Below, one piece after another: positions 41,335 to 49,864 of a DNA stretch of 61,949 nt. The position numbers and the translations under genes were made by a program. This DNA is from an uncultured Collinsella sp. GTDB lineage: Bacteria; Actinomycetota; Coriobacteriia; Coriobacteriales; Coriobacteriaceae. The notes beneath the pieces are model-generated. The model was not told where the DNA came from. It made no database searches and was given only the letters and a program-made list of their open reading frames with translations. Positions within the stretch are counted from its first letter, which is position 1; each line of letters opens with the position of its first letter. Location: positions 1 to 61,949 of the forward strand of contig UQWG01000004.1 of the NCBI GenBank assembly GCA_900544645.1, written 5' to 3'.

Positions 41335-43095
41335 GTGGCCGACCAGGACATCAAGATGCTCATCGAGCGCATTATGGCCGAGGCCCGAACCCATCAGTCT
41401 GCCCGCTTCTCACATGAAGTCTACGCAGACGAGCCGATTCTCAAAACCGGCCGACAGATGCAGAATTTCCTCCCCGACCAGTACCGTAAAATGCGCGAGA
41501 TATCGCGCTGGCAGGATGACCCCAAGGGCGGTGCGGGCCGCTGGCTTTCGGAAGCCGAGCTTTTTTACCGCCAGGGCCTGCTGATGGCCGATTTTGAGGA
41601 CGACTGCCCCTACAGCGGCACCTTTAAGTCGTACTTTCCCACCTACAACGCCATGAGCGACCGGCAGCTGCGCGGCTACTTTACCTGGCGTGCCCAAGTG
41701 CGCCGCGGAACCGTCGAGGAAACGTCTACGTCCTTTGCCTTTCTGTATCTCTATGAGCTGATTTGCGGCATTGGCGTAGATGACCCGCTCGACGGTTTTA
41801 ACAAGATCAAGGCCTTTTGGGATGTCTATCGCGCCTTCGAGCCCGGCATTGATCGGTTTGCACGCGTGTGGTTGCAGGATTACGCCGTATTCCATGGGCT
41901 CGACCCCAAGCTGCTCCGCGACTCTAAAACCGTCATGTTCGATAACGCCCTTATCGAGCTGCGGCGCGCGGCACGAGACCTTGTACCGGCACCGGCACCG
42001 TCCGACCAGACCCCCAAACGTCGCAAAACCTCCGAGCCCACGCTCCCCCTTCCGCCCGATGAGGTGCGCGAGGAGCGACTCATGGCCGCCATCAACGCCC
42101 TCTCCACGTACAACCTAAGTAACTCGCGGCTCGACCGCAGCCACCACCGCGATCTGCGCCACGTGGCATGCGCCGTGTATGTCCACATGGCGCGCTACTA
42201 TGACACGCACCGAAAGACCGGCATCGTAGCGAGCTTGTTTGGGGAGGAGACGGCCATGCCCTACACCATGTTTGCCTCGGCCGTATTCTTTGCGCCCGAG
42301 CGCCACGAGGACTGCGAATACCGCCTGGATCCCATCCATATCTACCGTTGCCAAAACGGCTTTTGGGAATGTATGCGTATCCATGGTAGTAGGCAAAAGA
42401 GCAGCAAGCTCGGTGAAATGATGCGCGCCTGCGACCAACGCCTGCGCCTGGCGCTGGACCCCGCCCATCCCCTTAAGGAAGAAAAGGTCCCCAAATATCT
42501 GGCCAAGATTATCGATGACGAGATTGTGGCATGGCTTTCGTGGGACGCCGCACACCAGCCCGTCAAGATCGATATCGACCTGACTCAGCTGGGGCACATT
42601 CGGAGCGCCGCTGCGCAAACGCGCGAAGCACTTTTAATCGACGAAGAGCGCGAGGACGATGTGCCCACAGAGGTCGATACGGCGGAATCCGAGCAACCGG
42701 AAGCCAAGCCTGCGACCGACGTGATGGGCGAGCCGATCGCGGCGCCTACGGAGCGCAACAAAGCCGACGAGCCAACCATTTCCACCGAACAGTTTGGCGT
42801 CGTGGCACCGCTCCTCGCACCGACGCCAGCGGTCGTATCGACTGCACCCGCTGGCACCGCAACCGAACTCGCGCCCGCCGCAGATGCCTTCCTTCGCGCG
42901 CTGCTCGAGCAAAACGCAGCGCAAGCGACATTGGCGGTAGTGCAATCGGAGCAGAGCGAGGACATGCTCGTCGACAGCATCAACGAGGCGCTCTTTGACC
43001 TGGTGGGTGACACCGTTATCGAGTTTGGAGCGGCAGGACCGCAGATCATCGAGGATTACGAAGCAGACGTGAGAGGATACCTAGACCATGAGTGA
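41335..43095 (+). CDS. TerB_N/TerB_C domain protein
   Basis: This 586-residue protein has a TerB N-terminal-type domain (about 40-215). Its diagnostic stretch is NAMSDRQLRGYFTWRAQVRRG (residues 105-125, read as two parts), followed by FAFLYLYELICGIGVDDPLDG. A TerB C-terminal-type element (VKIDIDLTQLGHIRSAAAQTR, about 410-430) comes later, then an Ala/Pro/Glu-rich linker and a short acidic C-terminal region. TerB_N/TerB_C proteins have been linked by comparative genomics to DNA-processing and stress modules; biochemical function is unknown. The start is GTG at 41335 behind GAGGAGGAG. It overlaps the ATPase gene by eight bases. First gene of a likely LexA-controlled operon. Confidence 0.9.
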   Translation: MADQDIKMLIERIMAEARTHQSARFSHEVYADEPILKTGRQMQNFLPDQYRKMREISRWQDDPKGGAGRWLSEAELFYRQGLLMADFEDDCPYSGTFKSYFPTYNAMSDRQLRGYFTWRAQVRRGTVEETSTSFAFLYLYELICGIGVDDPLDGFNKIKAFWDVYRAFEPGIDRFARVWLQDYAVFHGLDPKLLRDSKTVMFDNALIELRRAARDLVPAPAPSDQTPKRRKTSEPTLPLPPDEVREERLMAAINALSTYNLSNSRLDRSHHRDLRHVACAVYVHMARYYDTHRKTGIVASLFGEETAMPYTMFASAVFFAPERHEDCEYRLDPIHIYRCQNGFWECMRIHGSRQKSSKLGEMMRACDQRLRLALDPAHPLKEEKVPKYLAKIIDDEIVAWLSWDAAHQPVKIDIDLTQLGHIRSAAAQTREALLIDEEREDDVPTEVDTAESEQPEAKPATDVMGEPIAAPTERNKADEPTISTEQFGVVAPLLAPTPAVVSTAPAGTATELAPAADAFLRALLEQNAAQATLAVVQSEQSEDMLVDSINEALFDLVGDTVIEFGAAGPQIIEDYEADVRGYLDHE

Positions 43096-44392
43096 TACCG
43101 CATCCACAGCACCCCGCGTGCCCAAGCGCGTCGCTGCCGTCATTCTCAACTCGCTCAAGGGCGGCGTGGTCCCGCGCATCGGCCTTCCTTACATCACCGT
43201 AGGGCGCGAGGTCGAGATCCGCGCCCTGCTCACCGATCTGAGTCTCATCGCCAACGGTGGCGCGAGCTTCCGCTTTCTGGTCGGTCGTTACGGCGCCGGC
43301 AAGAGCTTTTTGCTCCAGACCATCCGCACGCACGCCATGGGCGAGGGATTCGTCGTCGCTGATGCCGACCTGTCGCCCGAGCGCCGCCTGCAGGGCGGTC
43401 AGGGACAGGGCCTTGCCACCTACCGCGAGCTCATCCGCAATATATCGACCAAGACGCGCCCCGAGGGCGGTGCGCTCAACCTTATTTTGGATCGCTGGGT
43501 CGCCTCGTGCGCCGACGTCGACGAGTCGGTCGTCAATGCCCAACTGGCCCCGCTCGAGGAGATGGTCCACGGCTTCGACTTCACCCGCATGCTCCGCCGC
43601 TATCGCATGGCCGTATCCGAGGGCGATGAAGAGGCTATGAGCCGCGTGACCAAATGGATTCGCGGCGAGTACCGCACCAAGAGCGAGGCACGCGCTGAGC
43701 TGGGCTCCTCGACCATCATCAGCGATGACGACTGGTACGACTACGTTAAGCTCATTGCACGCTTTTTGGTCTGCAGCGGATACAAGGGCATGCTGGTGCT
43801 CATCGACGAACTCGTGAATCTGTACAAGATTCCCAACGCGATCACGCGCCAATACAACTACGAGAAGATCCTGACTATGTACAACGACACGCTCCAGGGC
43901 AAGGCGCAGTACCTGGGCATGATCATGGGCGGCACGCCAACCTCCATCGAAGACCGCCGCCGCGGCGTGTTCTCCTACGAAGCTCTGCGCAGCCGACTCG
44001 CTCAGGGTCGCTTTGCGCGAGATGATCTCAAAGACATGCTCGCGCCCATCATCCGCCTGCAGCCGCTCACCTACGAGGAGCTGCTGGTGCTCATCGAAAA
44101 GCTCATGCAGATCCATGCCGGCTACTTTGGCTGGACGCCCACGCTTACCGAGAACGACTTGGTGAACTTTCTCAAGATTGAGTTTGGCCGCGTGGGAGCC
44201 GATACGCACCTGACGCCTCGTGAGGTCATTCGTGACTTTATCGAGCTGCTCGATATCCTGTGTCAGAACCCCGATGCAAATGTGGCCGAGTTGCTGCAAA
44301 GCGTCGGCGGCGACGCGCTGGCGCCGGCAGCCGCAACAGGCGACGCCGGCACCGCAGGCGGCGACCGCAACTTCGCCGAATTCACCATCTAA
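43088..44392 (+). CDS. BREX BrxD-like ATPase (DUF2791)
   Basis: This 434-residue P-loop ATPase matches the BrxD family of BREX systems. It shows the opening block VILNSLKGGVVPRIGL, Walker A GRYGAGKS (66-73), the family-specific DADLSPERRLQGG and STKTRPEGGALN, and Walker B MLVLIDEL with Asp239-Glu240. In BREX, BrxD accompanies a helicase and is thought to energise DNA handling. Here it is encoded between a TerB protein (8-base overlap) and an Lhr-like helicase, with no PglX methylase, PglZ phosphatase or BrxC nearby. A short Ala/Gly-rich C-terminal tail follows the fold. Confidence 0.9.
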   Translation: MSDTASTAPRVPKRVAAVILNSLKGGVVPRIGLPYITVGREVEIRALLTDLSLIANGGASFRFLVGRYGAGKSFLLQTIRTHAMGEGFVVADADLSPERRLQGGQGQGLATYRELIRNISTKTRPEGGALNLILDRWVASCADVDESVVNAQLAPLEEMVHGFDFTRMLRRYRMAVSEGDEEAMSRVTKWIRGEYRTKSEARAELGSSTIISDDDWYDYVKLIARFLVCSGYKGMLVLIDELVNLYKIPNAITRQYNYEKILTMYNDTLQGKAQYLGMIMGGTPTSIEDRRRGVFSYEALRSRLAQGRFARDDLKDMLAPIIRLQPLTYEELLVLIEKLMQIHAGYFGWTPTLTENDLVNFLKIEFGRVGADTHLTPREVIRDFIELLDILCQNPDANVAELLQSVGGDALAPAAATGDAGTAGGDRNFAEFTI

Positions 44393-44427
44393 CCTGCCAA
44401 AAAGGGACAGGTTTATTTTGGCAGGTT
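44391..44427. repeat. Palindrome between the ATPase and helicase genes
   Basis: Perfect 12-bp arms AACCTGCCAAAA (44391-44402) and TTTTGGCAGGTT (44416-44427), loop AGGGACAGGTTTA, begin at the ATPase stop codon. TTATC follows, so it could act as a weak terminator or attenuator that lowers helicase expression, or be a dispersed repeat. Confidence 0.75.
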
Positions 44428-44508
44428 TTATCTGGGCAAACGTCGAGGCAGTAATGCAGCAAGCCACTGCCCACCGCGTTGAGAGATTCGTTTTTGAAAG
44501 GAGGCCCC

Positions 44509-46953
44509 GTGAACGCCTTTGACCGCTACGCACCGTTTATCCAAGACTTCATCTACTCCCACGATTGGGAGAGTCTACGCTCCATCCAGGTTGCAGCAGC
44601 TGATGCCATCTTTAACACGCAAGATAATGTGCTCCTGACGGCATCCACGGCTTCCGGCAAAACCGAGGCAGCCTTCTTTCCCATCCTGACCGAGTTTTGG
44701 GAGAGGCCGCCCGCGAGCGTTGGCGCCCTCTACATCGGCCCCCTCAAGGCACTCATCAATGATCAGTTCGTCCGCCTCAACGACCTGTGCGAAGAGGCCG
44801 ATATCCCCGTCTGGCACTGGCATGGCGATGTTTCGCAGTCGCACAAGGCTAAGCTCATCAAAAAACCGAGCGGTATCTTGCAGATTACGCCCGAGTCGCT
44901 CGAGGCGCTCTTGATCCATAAGCACATGGCAATCCCTCGTATGTTCTGCGACCTGCGCTATGTGGTTATCGACGAGGTTCATTCGCTCATGCGCGGCGAC
45001 CGCGGCGGTCAGACGCTCTGCCTTATCGAGCGCCTCTCGCGCATGGCGGGCGTGCAGCCCCGCCGCATCGGCCTTTCTGCCACCATCGGCGACCCCGAGC
45101 GCACGGGCGCCTTTCTCTCACAGGGAACAGGACGCGATTGCATCATCCCCCGCTTTGAGGAACCGCGCCGCGTGTGGCGCATCTCCATGGAGCACTTCTA
45201 CAACTCGGGTCCCCAGGCACAGCAGCGGGGATTCGAGAGCACGGGTCCACAAGAAGCCGAGATGCTTGCTTGCGAGCGTATTGAGCCGGCGGCGCCCGCG
45301 GCGCTGCCGGCTGGCGCCCAAGACGTGCGCCACAGCGGACAGCTTACACAGGAGGAACGCCGTCAACGTCGTGAGCGGGCACGGGGCAAGGCCGCTCCCA
45401 AAGACCGTCGCACTTCCTCGGCCCCCGAGGGCGAAGTCGACATCCCACGAGCGACCGAGCAGGCGCTTCTCAACCCCACCGACACGGCGCCCGACAACGC
45501 CGACCCCGGTATGGGCTATATCTTTGAGCATACGCGCGGCCGCAAGTGCCTGGTCTTTGCCAACTCGCGCGAGGAGGCAGAGGCCGTATGCTCCATGCTG
45601 CGCAGCTACTGCGAAAGTCGACACGAGCCCGACCGCTTTCTCATCCATCACGGCAACCTTTCGGCATCGCTGCGCGAGACGGCCGAGGAGCTCATGCGCG
45701 ACGAGGAGCAGGCGCAGACAACCGTCACCACCTCTACGCTGGAGCTCGGTATCGATATCGGCCGCCTGGAGCGCGCGTTCCAGATCGACGCGCCGTTTAC
45801 CGTCAGCTCCTTTTTGCAGCGCATGGGGCGCACAGGACGCCGCGACCTTCCGCCCGAGATGTGGTTTGTCATGCGCGAGGAAGAACCCGAGCCGCGCACG
45901 ATGATGCCCGAGACCATTCCGTGGAAGCTCCTGCAGGGCATCGCGCTCGTACAACTCTATCGCGAGGAAAAGTGGGTCGAGCCGCCCGAGCTCGATCGAC
46001 TCCCCTACAGCCTGCTCTACCACCAGACTATGTCGACGCTTGCCAGCACCGGCGAACTCACGCCGGCAGAGCTTGCCCAGCGCGTGCTCACACTCAGCTA
46101 TTTCCACCGCGTCTCGGCCGATGACTATCGCGTATTGCTGCGTCACCTCGTCAAGATCGACCACATCCAGGTCACCGAGGGCGGTGGGCTCATCGTGGGT
46201 CTCGCGGGCGAGCGCATCATTAACAACTTTAAGTTCTACGCCGTATTCCAGGAAAACGAGGAGTTTACCGTTCGCAGCGAATCGGCCGAGCTGGGCACGA
46301 TTGTCAACCCGCCACCACCTGGCGAGCGCATCGCCATCGCCGGACACTGCTGGATTGTCGAGGAAGTGGACTGGAAGCGCCACACCGTCTTTGCCACGCA
46401 GGTCAAAGGCCGGGTGCCGGCCTACTTTGGCGACTGCCCCGGCGACATCAACACACATGTGCTCGAACGCATGCGCAAAGCGCTCAATGAACATGCCGCG
46501 TATCCGTACCTTATGGGTAACGCGCGGGCCCGCTTGGCGCAGGCTCGCCATACGGTCGAGATTTCGGGCGCAGGGACCAAGCCACTCATCAACCTGGGCG
46601 GCGATACCTGGGTGCTCTTCCCCTGGTTGGGCAGCTACGCCTTTCTGGCGCTCGAACGTATGCTCAAGATTAAATGTGCCGCGGAGCTGGGCCTTCGCGG
46701 ACTCGACCCATCGCGCCCGTACTTTATGCAGTTTAAGATGAAGGCTGACGAGGAGACGTTCTTTGAGGTGCTCGCCGCCGAGGCCGAGAAGGACTTCAAT
46801 CCCATCGAGCTCGTCTATCCCGGCGAGGTGCCTTATTTTGATCGCTACGACGAGTACGTTCCCGAGGAGCTCGTGCGCAAAGGCTTTGCCGAAGGCGTGC
46901 TCGACATCGAAGGCATGAAGCAGCGCGTTCTCGGCTGGCGCGACCACGCCTAA
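44509..46953 (+). CDS. Lhr-like DEVH-box helicase (BrxHI-like)
   Basis: This 814-residue superfamily II helicase shows motif I ASTASGKTE (Lys51), motif Ia GPLKALINDQ, motif II DEVH (155-158), motif III LSATIGD, and motif VI QRMGRTGRR near residue 440. A charged, basic insert (about 265-320, RRQRRERARGKAAPKDRR) separates the two RecA lobes. The C-terminal 370 residues resemble the Lhr-type winged-helix and beta-barrel extension. BREX BrxHI helicases are of this kind. GTG at 44509 has AAAGGAGG five bases upstream and gives the best N-terminus. Third gene of the TerB-ATPase-helicase operon, 116 bases after the ATPase with a palindrome between. Confidence 0.9.
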   Translation: MNAFDRYAPFIQDFIYSHDWESLRSIQVAAADAIFNTQDNVLLTASTASGKTEAAFFPILTEFWERPPASVGALYIGPLKALINDQFVRLNDLCEEADIPVWHWHGDVSQSHKAKLIKKPSGILQITPESLEALLIHKHMAIPRMFCDLRYVVIDEVHSLMRGDRGGQTLCLIERLSRMAGVQPRRIGLSATIGDPERTGAFLSQGTGRDCIIPRFEEPRRVWRISMEHFYNSGPQAQQRGFESTGPQEAEMLACERIEPAAPAALPAGAQDVRHSGQLTQEERRQRRERARGKAAPKDRRTSSAPEGEVDIPRATEQALLNPTDTAPDNADPGMGYIFEHTRGRKCLVFANSREEAEAVCSMLRSYCESRHEPDRFLIHHGNLSASLRETAEELMRDEEQAQTTVTTSTLELGIDIGRLERAFQIDAPFTVSSFLQRMGRTGRRDLPPEMWFVMREEEPEPRTMMPETIPWKLLQGIALVQLYREEKWVEPPELDRLPYSLLYHQTMSTLASTGELTPAELAQRVLTLSYFHRVSADDYRVLLRHLVKIDHIQVTEGGGLIVGLAGERIINNFKFYAVFQENEEFTVRSESAELGTIVNPPPPGERIAIAGHCWIVEEVDWKRHTVFATQVKGRVPAYFGDCPGDINTHVLERMRKALNEHAAYPYLMGNARARLAQARHTVEISGAGTKPLINLGGDTWVLFPWLGSYAFLALERMLKIKCAAELGLRGLDPSRPYFMQFKMKADEETFFEVLAAEAEKDFNPIELVYPGEVPYFDRYDEYVPEELVRKGFAEGVLDIEGMKQRVLGWRDHA

Positions 46954-46979
46954 GACCAGTCTTTTTGGGACGGGGAGAC

Positions 46980-47858
46980 CTATTTGTCGTGAAGAACGGT
47001 GCCGAGGAAGTCGGTGTCGAAGGGCACGGCTTCGGCAAAGGCGTAGTTGCCGTCGCTGGCGATGAGCAGGTAGTTCTCCTCGCCGCCGAACTCCGCATCG
47101 CCGCACGGGACCACCCAGGCATGGGCGAATACCTCGAGTGCCGTGGCAGCGCAGTCGCGCAGGAACGTCACGTCGCTCCCCTCGTTTGCGCTCACGATAT
47201 TGGCGACGTAGACGCCCCCAACATTTAGGCTGCCCCGCACTAAACGCAACGCCTCAACGGTCGCCAGCTCGCGCACGGGCTCGGCACCGGCAAAGCAATC
47301 GCTCACGACCACGTCGTAGCGACGATGGCCCACGCTCGTCACACCCAGATACGAGCGAGCCTCAGCGGTTATCACCCGCAGGCGATCGCCCGCCGCGCGC
47401 TCCAGCTCGTCTAGGTAGAACCAGCGGCGCGCCAGGCGCGTAATCTCTCCGTCATACTCGATGACGTCCATGCGCAAGCCCTCGTGCGACATCAGGGCGA
47501 ATTTAGGATAGGCGAACCCGCCGCCGCCCAGCATAAGCATACGGCTGATGCCGTGACCATAAGCGTCGCGCATCACATCCTCGGACTCAAACACGTCGTC
47601 AAACGCACGATAGTACGCAAAGACGGGCTCCGCCCAACGCTCGCCAATGTAGCTTGCGCTTTGGTAGACGCCGCCTTGCACCAACACGCGAATCTCATCG
47701 CCGCACTCATCGTGCACGCGCTTCACACGCGCCAACCCATTGCGGGTTCGCGCAACTTGCAGACAGGCAACACGAACAGCGACAGCGGCCGCACCAAGCG
47801 CCGCGGCCCCCAGAGCAACGCCGGCAACGACGCCGGCAGAAACACTTGGCTTGTTCAT
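46980..47858 (-). CDS. Spermidine synthase-like (class I SAM-fold) membrane-anchored protein
   Basis: This 292-residue protein has one N-terminal hydrophobic helix (about 9-30), then a spermidine-synthase-like fold: RMLMLGGGGFAYPKFAL (cofactor loop), MDVIEYDGEITRLARRWF and YDVVVSDCFAGAEP. The substrate-binding DxxDP-type motif of true aminopropyltransferases is altered, so spermidine synthesis is doubtful; many such proteins are uncharacterised. Its ATG directly follows the elp3 stop codon (TAGATG), implying coupled translation. Confidence 0.78.
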   Translation of the reverse strand: MNKPSVSAGVVAGVALGAAALGAAAVAVRVACLQVARTRNGLARVKRVHDECGDEIRVLVQGGVYQSASYIGERWAEPVFAYYRAFDDVFESEDVMRDAYGHGISRMLMLGGGGFAYPKFALMSHEGLRMDVIEYDGEITRLARRWFYLDELERAAGDRLRVITAEARSYLGVTSVGHRRYDVVVSDCFAGAEPVRELATVEALRLVRGSLNVGGVYVANIVSANEGSDVTFLRDCAATALEVFAHAWVVPCGDAEFGGEENYLLIASDGNYAFAEAVPFDTDFLGTVLHDK

Positions 47859-49766
47859 CTAGAGCTCCTTTTGCAGATAAAGGCCATGGTCATAAAATCC
47901 AAGATGGCGATAGTACTCGCGCGTACCAATCGCGCTGATCACGTTGATGCGCGCATAGCCGGCATCCCGGGCAATCTCGCACGCACGCTCTACGAGCAAA
48001 CGCCCCAACCCGTGATGCTGCGCCGCCTGGCCCTGGTCACCCACGCGTGCCGCCATGCCATACACGTGCACCTCGCGAATCATCGCCTCGTCCGGCGTCG
48101 TCGGCAACTCGTCCGCATGCGCGGCAACAAACGAATGGTCGGGCAGCGACAACCGCAAAAAGCCCGCGATCTTGCCCTGCTGCGTCACCCACTGCAAAAA
48201 GCGCTCGTAAGTCACCGGTGTCTCGTACGTCACTTCCTCATCAAGAGATAGCTCGTCCAAGTCGGCACCCGCGGTACTGATCTCACGATAGCGAATCTCG
48301 CGCACCGTCGCGCCTTCCCCACGAGCCGCCAAGCGGTTCTCAACGAGCTGGCGCAGGTTGGGTTTCTTGTTGCCCACCATGATGTCGTCGGAGCTAAAGT
48401 CACGGATCATACGGCTAATACGACAGAACGCCGGCGTCACCACGATGTCGTCGGCCAATACGTCGAGCAACTCCTCCTCGGTATAGGGGCGCCACTCGCC
48501 GCGCTCATAGCGGCCCACCAGACGCGAGCCCTCGATGAGCGCGCACGGGTAGACCTTGACCTCGTCGGGCATAAAGGCCCCCTCGGTCATAAAGCGCTCG
48601 TAGTCGCGCTTGTCCCCCTCGGGCGTGGCGCCCAGCAAGTTGAGCATAAAATGCGCGTGGATCTTAAAGCCAAACAGACGCGCAAGCGAAAACGCCCGCT
48701 CGATCTGAGCCACCGAAATGCGACGCTCGTTGATATCGAGCAGGTGCTGGTTGAGGCTCTGGATGCCCATCTGAATCTTGGTGCAACCCAGGCGGCGGAT
48801 AAGCGTGAGCGCCTGGGGCGTCACGGCATCGGGGCGCGTCTCGATAACGAGCCCCACCACGCGATGCTTCGCCGTCTCGTTGATGCGCTGCTGACGCTCA
48901 AGCTCCTCCATCGTTGCCGTCTGCCACTTGGCAACCTCGCCCCACGGCGTACCGGGACCGTACAGACGACGCACCGCACGGTTATAGCCGCCCACGGCAG
49001 CATCCACACGCCCCTGCTCGTCGGCAACGCCGGCAGCAAGCTCGACCTCGTCTGTCGCAATGCCGGCGGCCCGATAGCGCTCACGGCGCTCTGCTACCAC
49101 AGGCGGCAGGGCATCGGCGGGAGCGTCATCGAGCAGACGCCCCGCCTCGGCACGGCTGATGCCCGGACGTGCCAACATGGGGTTGGCCGCCACACCGGCG
49201 ACGGCATCGTCATTGAGTGCACGGAAAAGCTCCGACATAAACCATGTCTGATAGCCTTCCGGATAGTCGCTCCAGGTACCGCCAAGCACAATGAGCTCGA
49301 TCTTATCGGTCGCATGCCCCATCTGCGAAAGCGCGGTCAGGCGAGCGCTCACCTGCAGATACGGGTCAAAGCAATTTTGCTCCGCACGGGCGCACGCCGG
49401 CTCGGCGTGCAGGTAGCTTTTGGGCATGCGCAGATCGTTGGGACAAAACAGGCAATCGCCCGAGCATGGCCAGGGCTTGGTGATAACGGTAATGGTCGCC
49501 ACGCCCGAAGCCGTGCGACGAGGCTTCATACGCAGCACCTGCAGCAGTCGACGTTCCAGCTCGGCATCGACATTCCACCCAGCCCAACGAGCCGGCTCCT
49601 CACGTTTTACCCGCTGGTAGAACGGCAGCAGACGGCGCTTGGCCAAATCGCGTTTGTCGGCACCCTCACGGCGCGCCTCGGCATGTATCAGTTTGACGAG
49701 CGCTTTGTCGTCCACGGTCTCGCCGCGACGCAGAGCCTCGAGTATGTTCAAGATAATCTGTTCCAT
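47859..49766 (-). CDS. elp3: Elp3-family tRNA-modifying radical SAM/GNAT enzyme
   Basis: This 635-residue protein matches Elp3 throughout. An N-terminal region is followed by a radical-SAM domain with the cluster motif CSGDCLFC (Cys101, 105, 108), the conserved LGGTWSDYPEGYQ, GLVIETRPDAVTP and MGIQSLNQHLL. A C-terminal GNAT acetyltransferase domain (about 540-635, HHGLGRLLVERACEIA, EYYRHLGFYDHGLYL) ends the protein. In eukaryotes and archaea Elp3 makes cm5-type modification of tRNA wobble uridine; stand-alone Elp3 occurs in some bacteria. The ATG is at 49766; the upstream gene's terminator is at 49787-49816, so elp3 would need its own promoter. Coupled to the spermidine-synthase-like gene. 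Confidence 0.95.
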   Translation of the reverse strand: MEQIILNILEALRRGETVDDKALVKLIHAEARREGADKRDLAKRRLLPFYQRVKREEPARWAGWNVDAELERRLLQVLRMKPRRTASGVATITVITKPWPCSGDCLFCPNDLRMPKSYLHAEPACARAEQNCFDPYLQVSARLTALSQMGHATDKIELIVLGGTWSDYPEGYQTWFMSELFRALNDDAVAGVAANPMLARPGISRAEAGRLLDDAPADALPPVVAERRERYRAAGIATDEVELAAGVADEQGRVDAAVGGYNRAVRRLYGPGTPWGEVAKWQTATMEELERQQRINETAKHRVVGLVIETRPDAVTPQALTLIRRLGCTKIQMGIQSLNQHLLDINERRISVAQIERAFSLARLFGFKIHAHFMLNLLGATPEGDKRDYERFMTEGAFMPDEVKVYPCALIEGSRLVGRYERGEWRPYTEEELLDVLADDIVVTPAFCRISRMIRDFSSDDIMVGNKKPNLRQLVENRLAARGEGATVREIRYREISTAGADLDELSLDEEVTYETPVTYERFLQWVTQQGKIAGFLRLSLPDHSFVAAHADELPTTPDEAMIREVHVYGMAARVGDQGQAAQHHGLGRLLVERACEIARDAGYARINVISAIGTREYYRHLGFYDHGLYLQKEL

Positions 49767-49786
49767 GACCCCATTGTAAAGGCAAA

Positions 49787-49816
49787 GGCGCCGGAGCCCG
49801 TCACGGCTCCGGCGCC
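49787..49816 (-). terminator. Rho-independent terminator after the DUF4097 gene
   Basis: A perfect 12-bp stem GGCGCCGGAGCC/GGCTCCGGCGCC with a six-base loop is followed on the minus strand by TTTGCCTTT. It lies 49 bases after the stop at 49865 and 21 bases before elp3. Confidence 0.8.
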
Positions 49817-49864
49817 TCCATCAAACAGCGCAGCTATGGTATATAAGTCTTCGATAACCGCCCG

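Noticed and set aside
43046..44533. Long antisense open frames opposite real genes (also 7126-8610, 16099-18375, 25687-27717, 45118-47106)
   Set aside because: They mirror the codon structure of the gene on the other strand, which is common in high-GC DNA. Their translations are low-complexity, without domains or ribosome-binding sites.
41335..46953. A complete BREX system
   Set aside because: Only BrxD-like and BrxHI-like proteins are present; PglX, PglZ, BrxC and others are missing from the window.
46980..47858. True spermidine synthase
   Set aside because: The fold is right, but the aminopropyltransferase substrate motif is not conserved and an N-terminal membrane helix is present, so only a 'like' call is justified.
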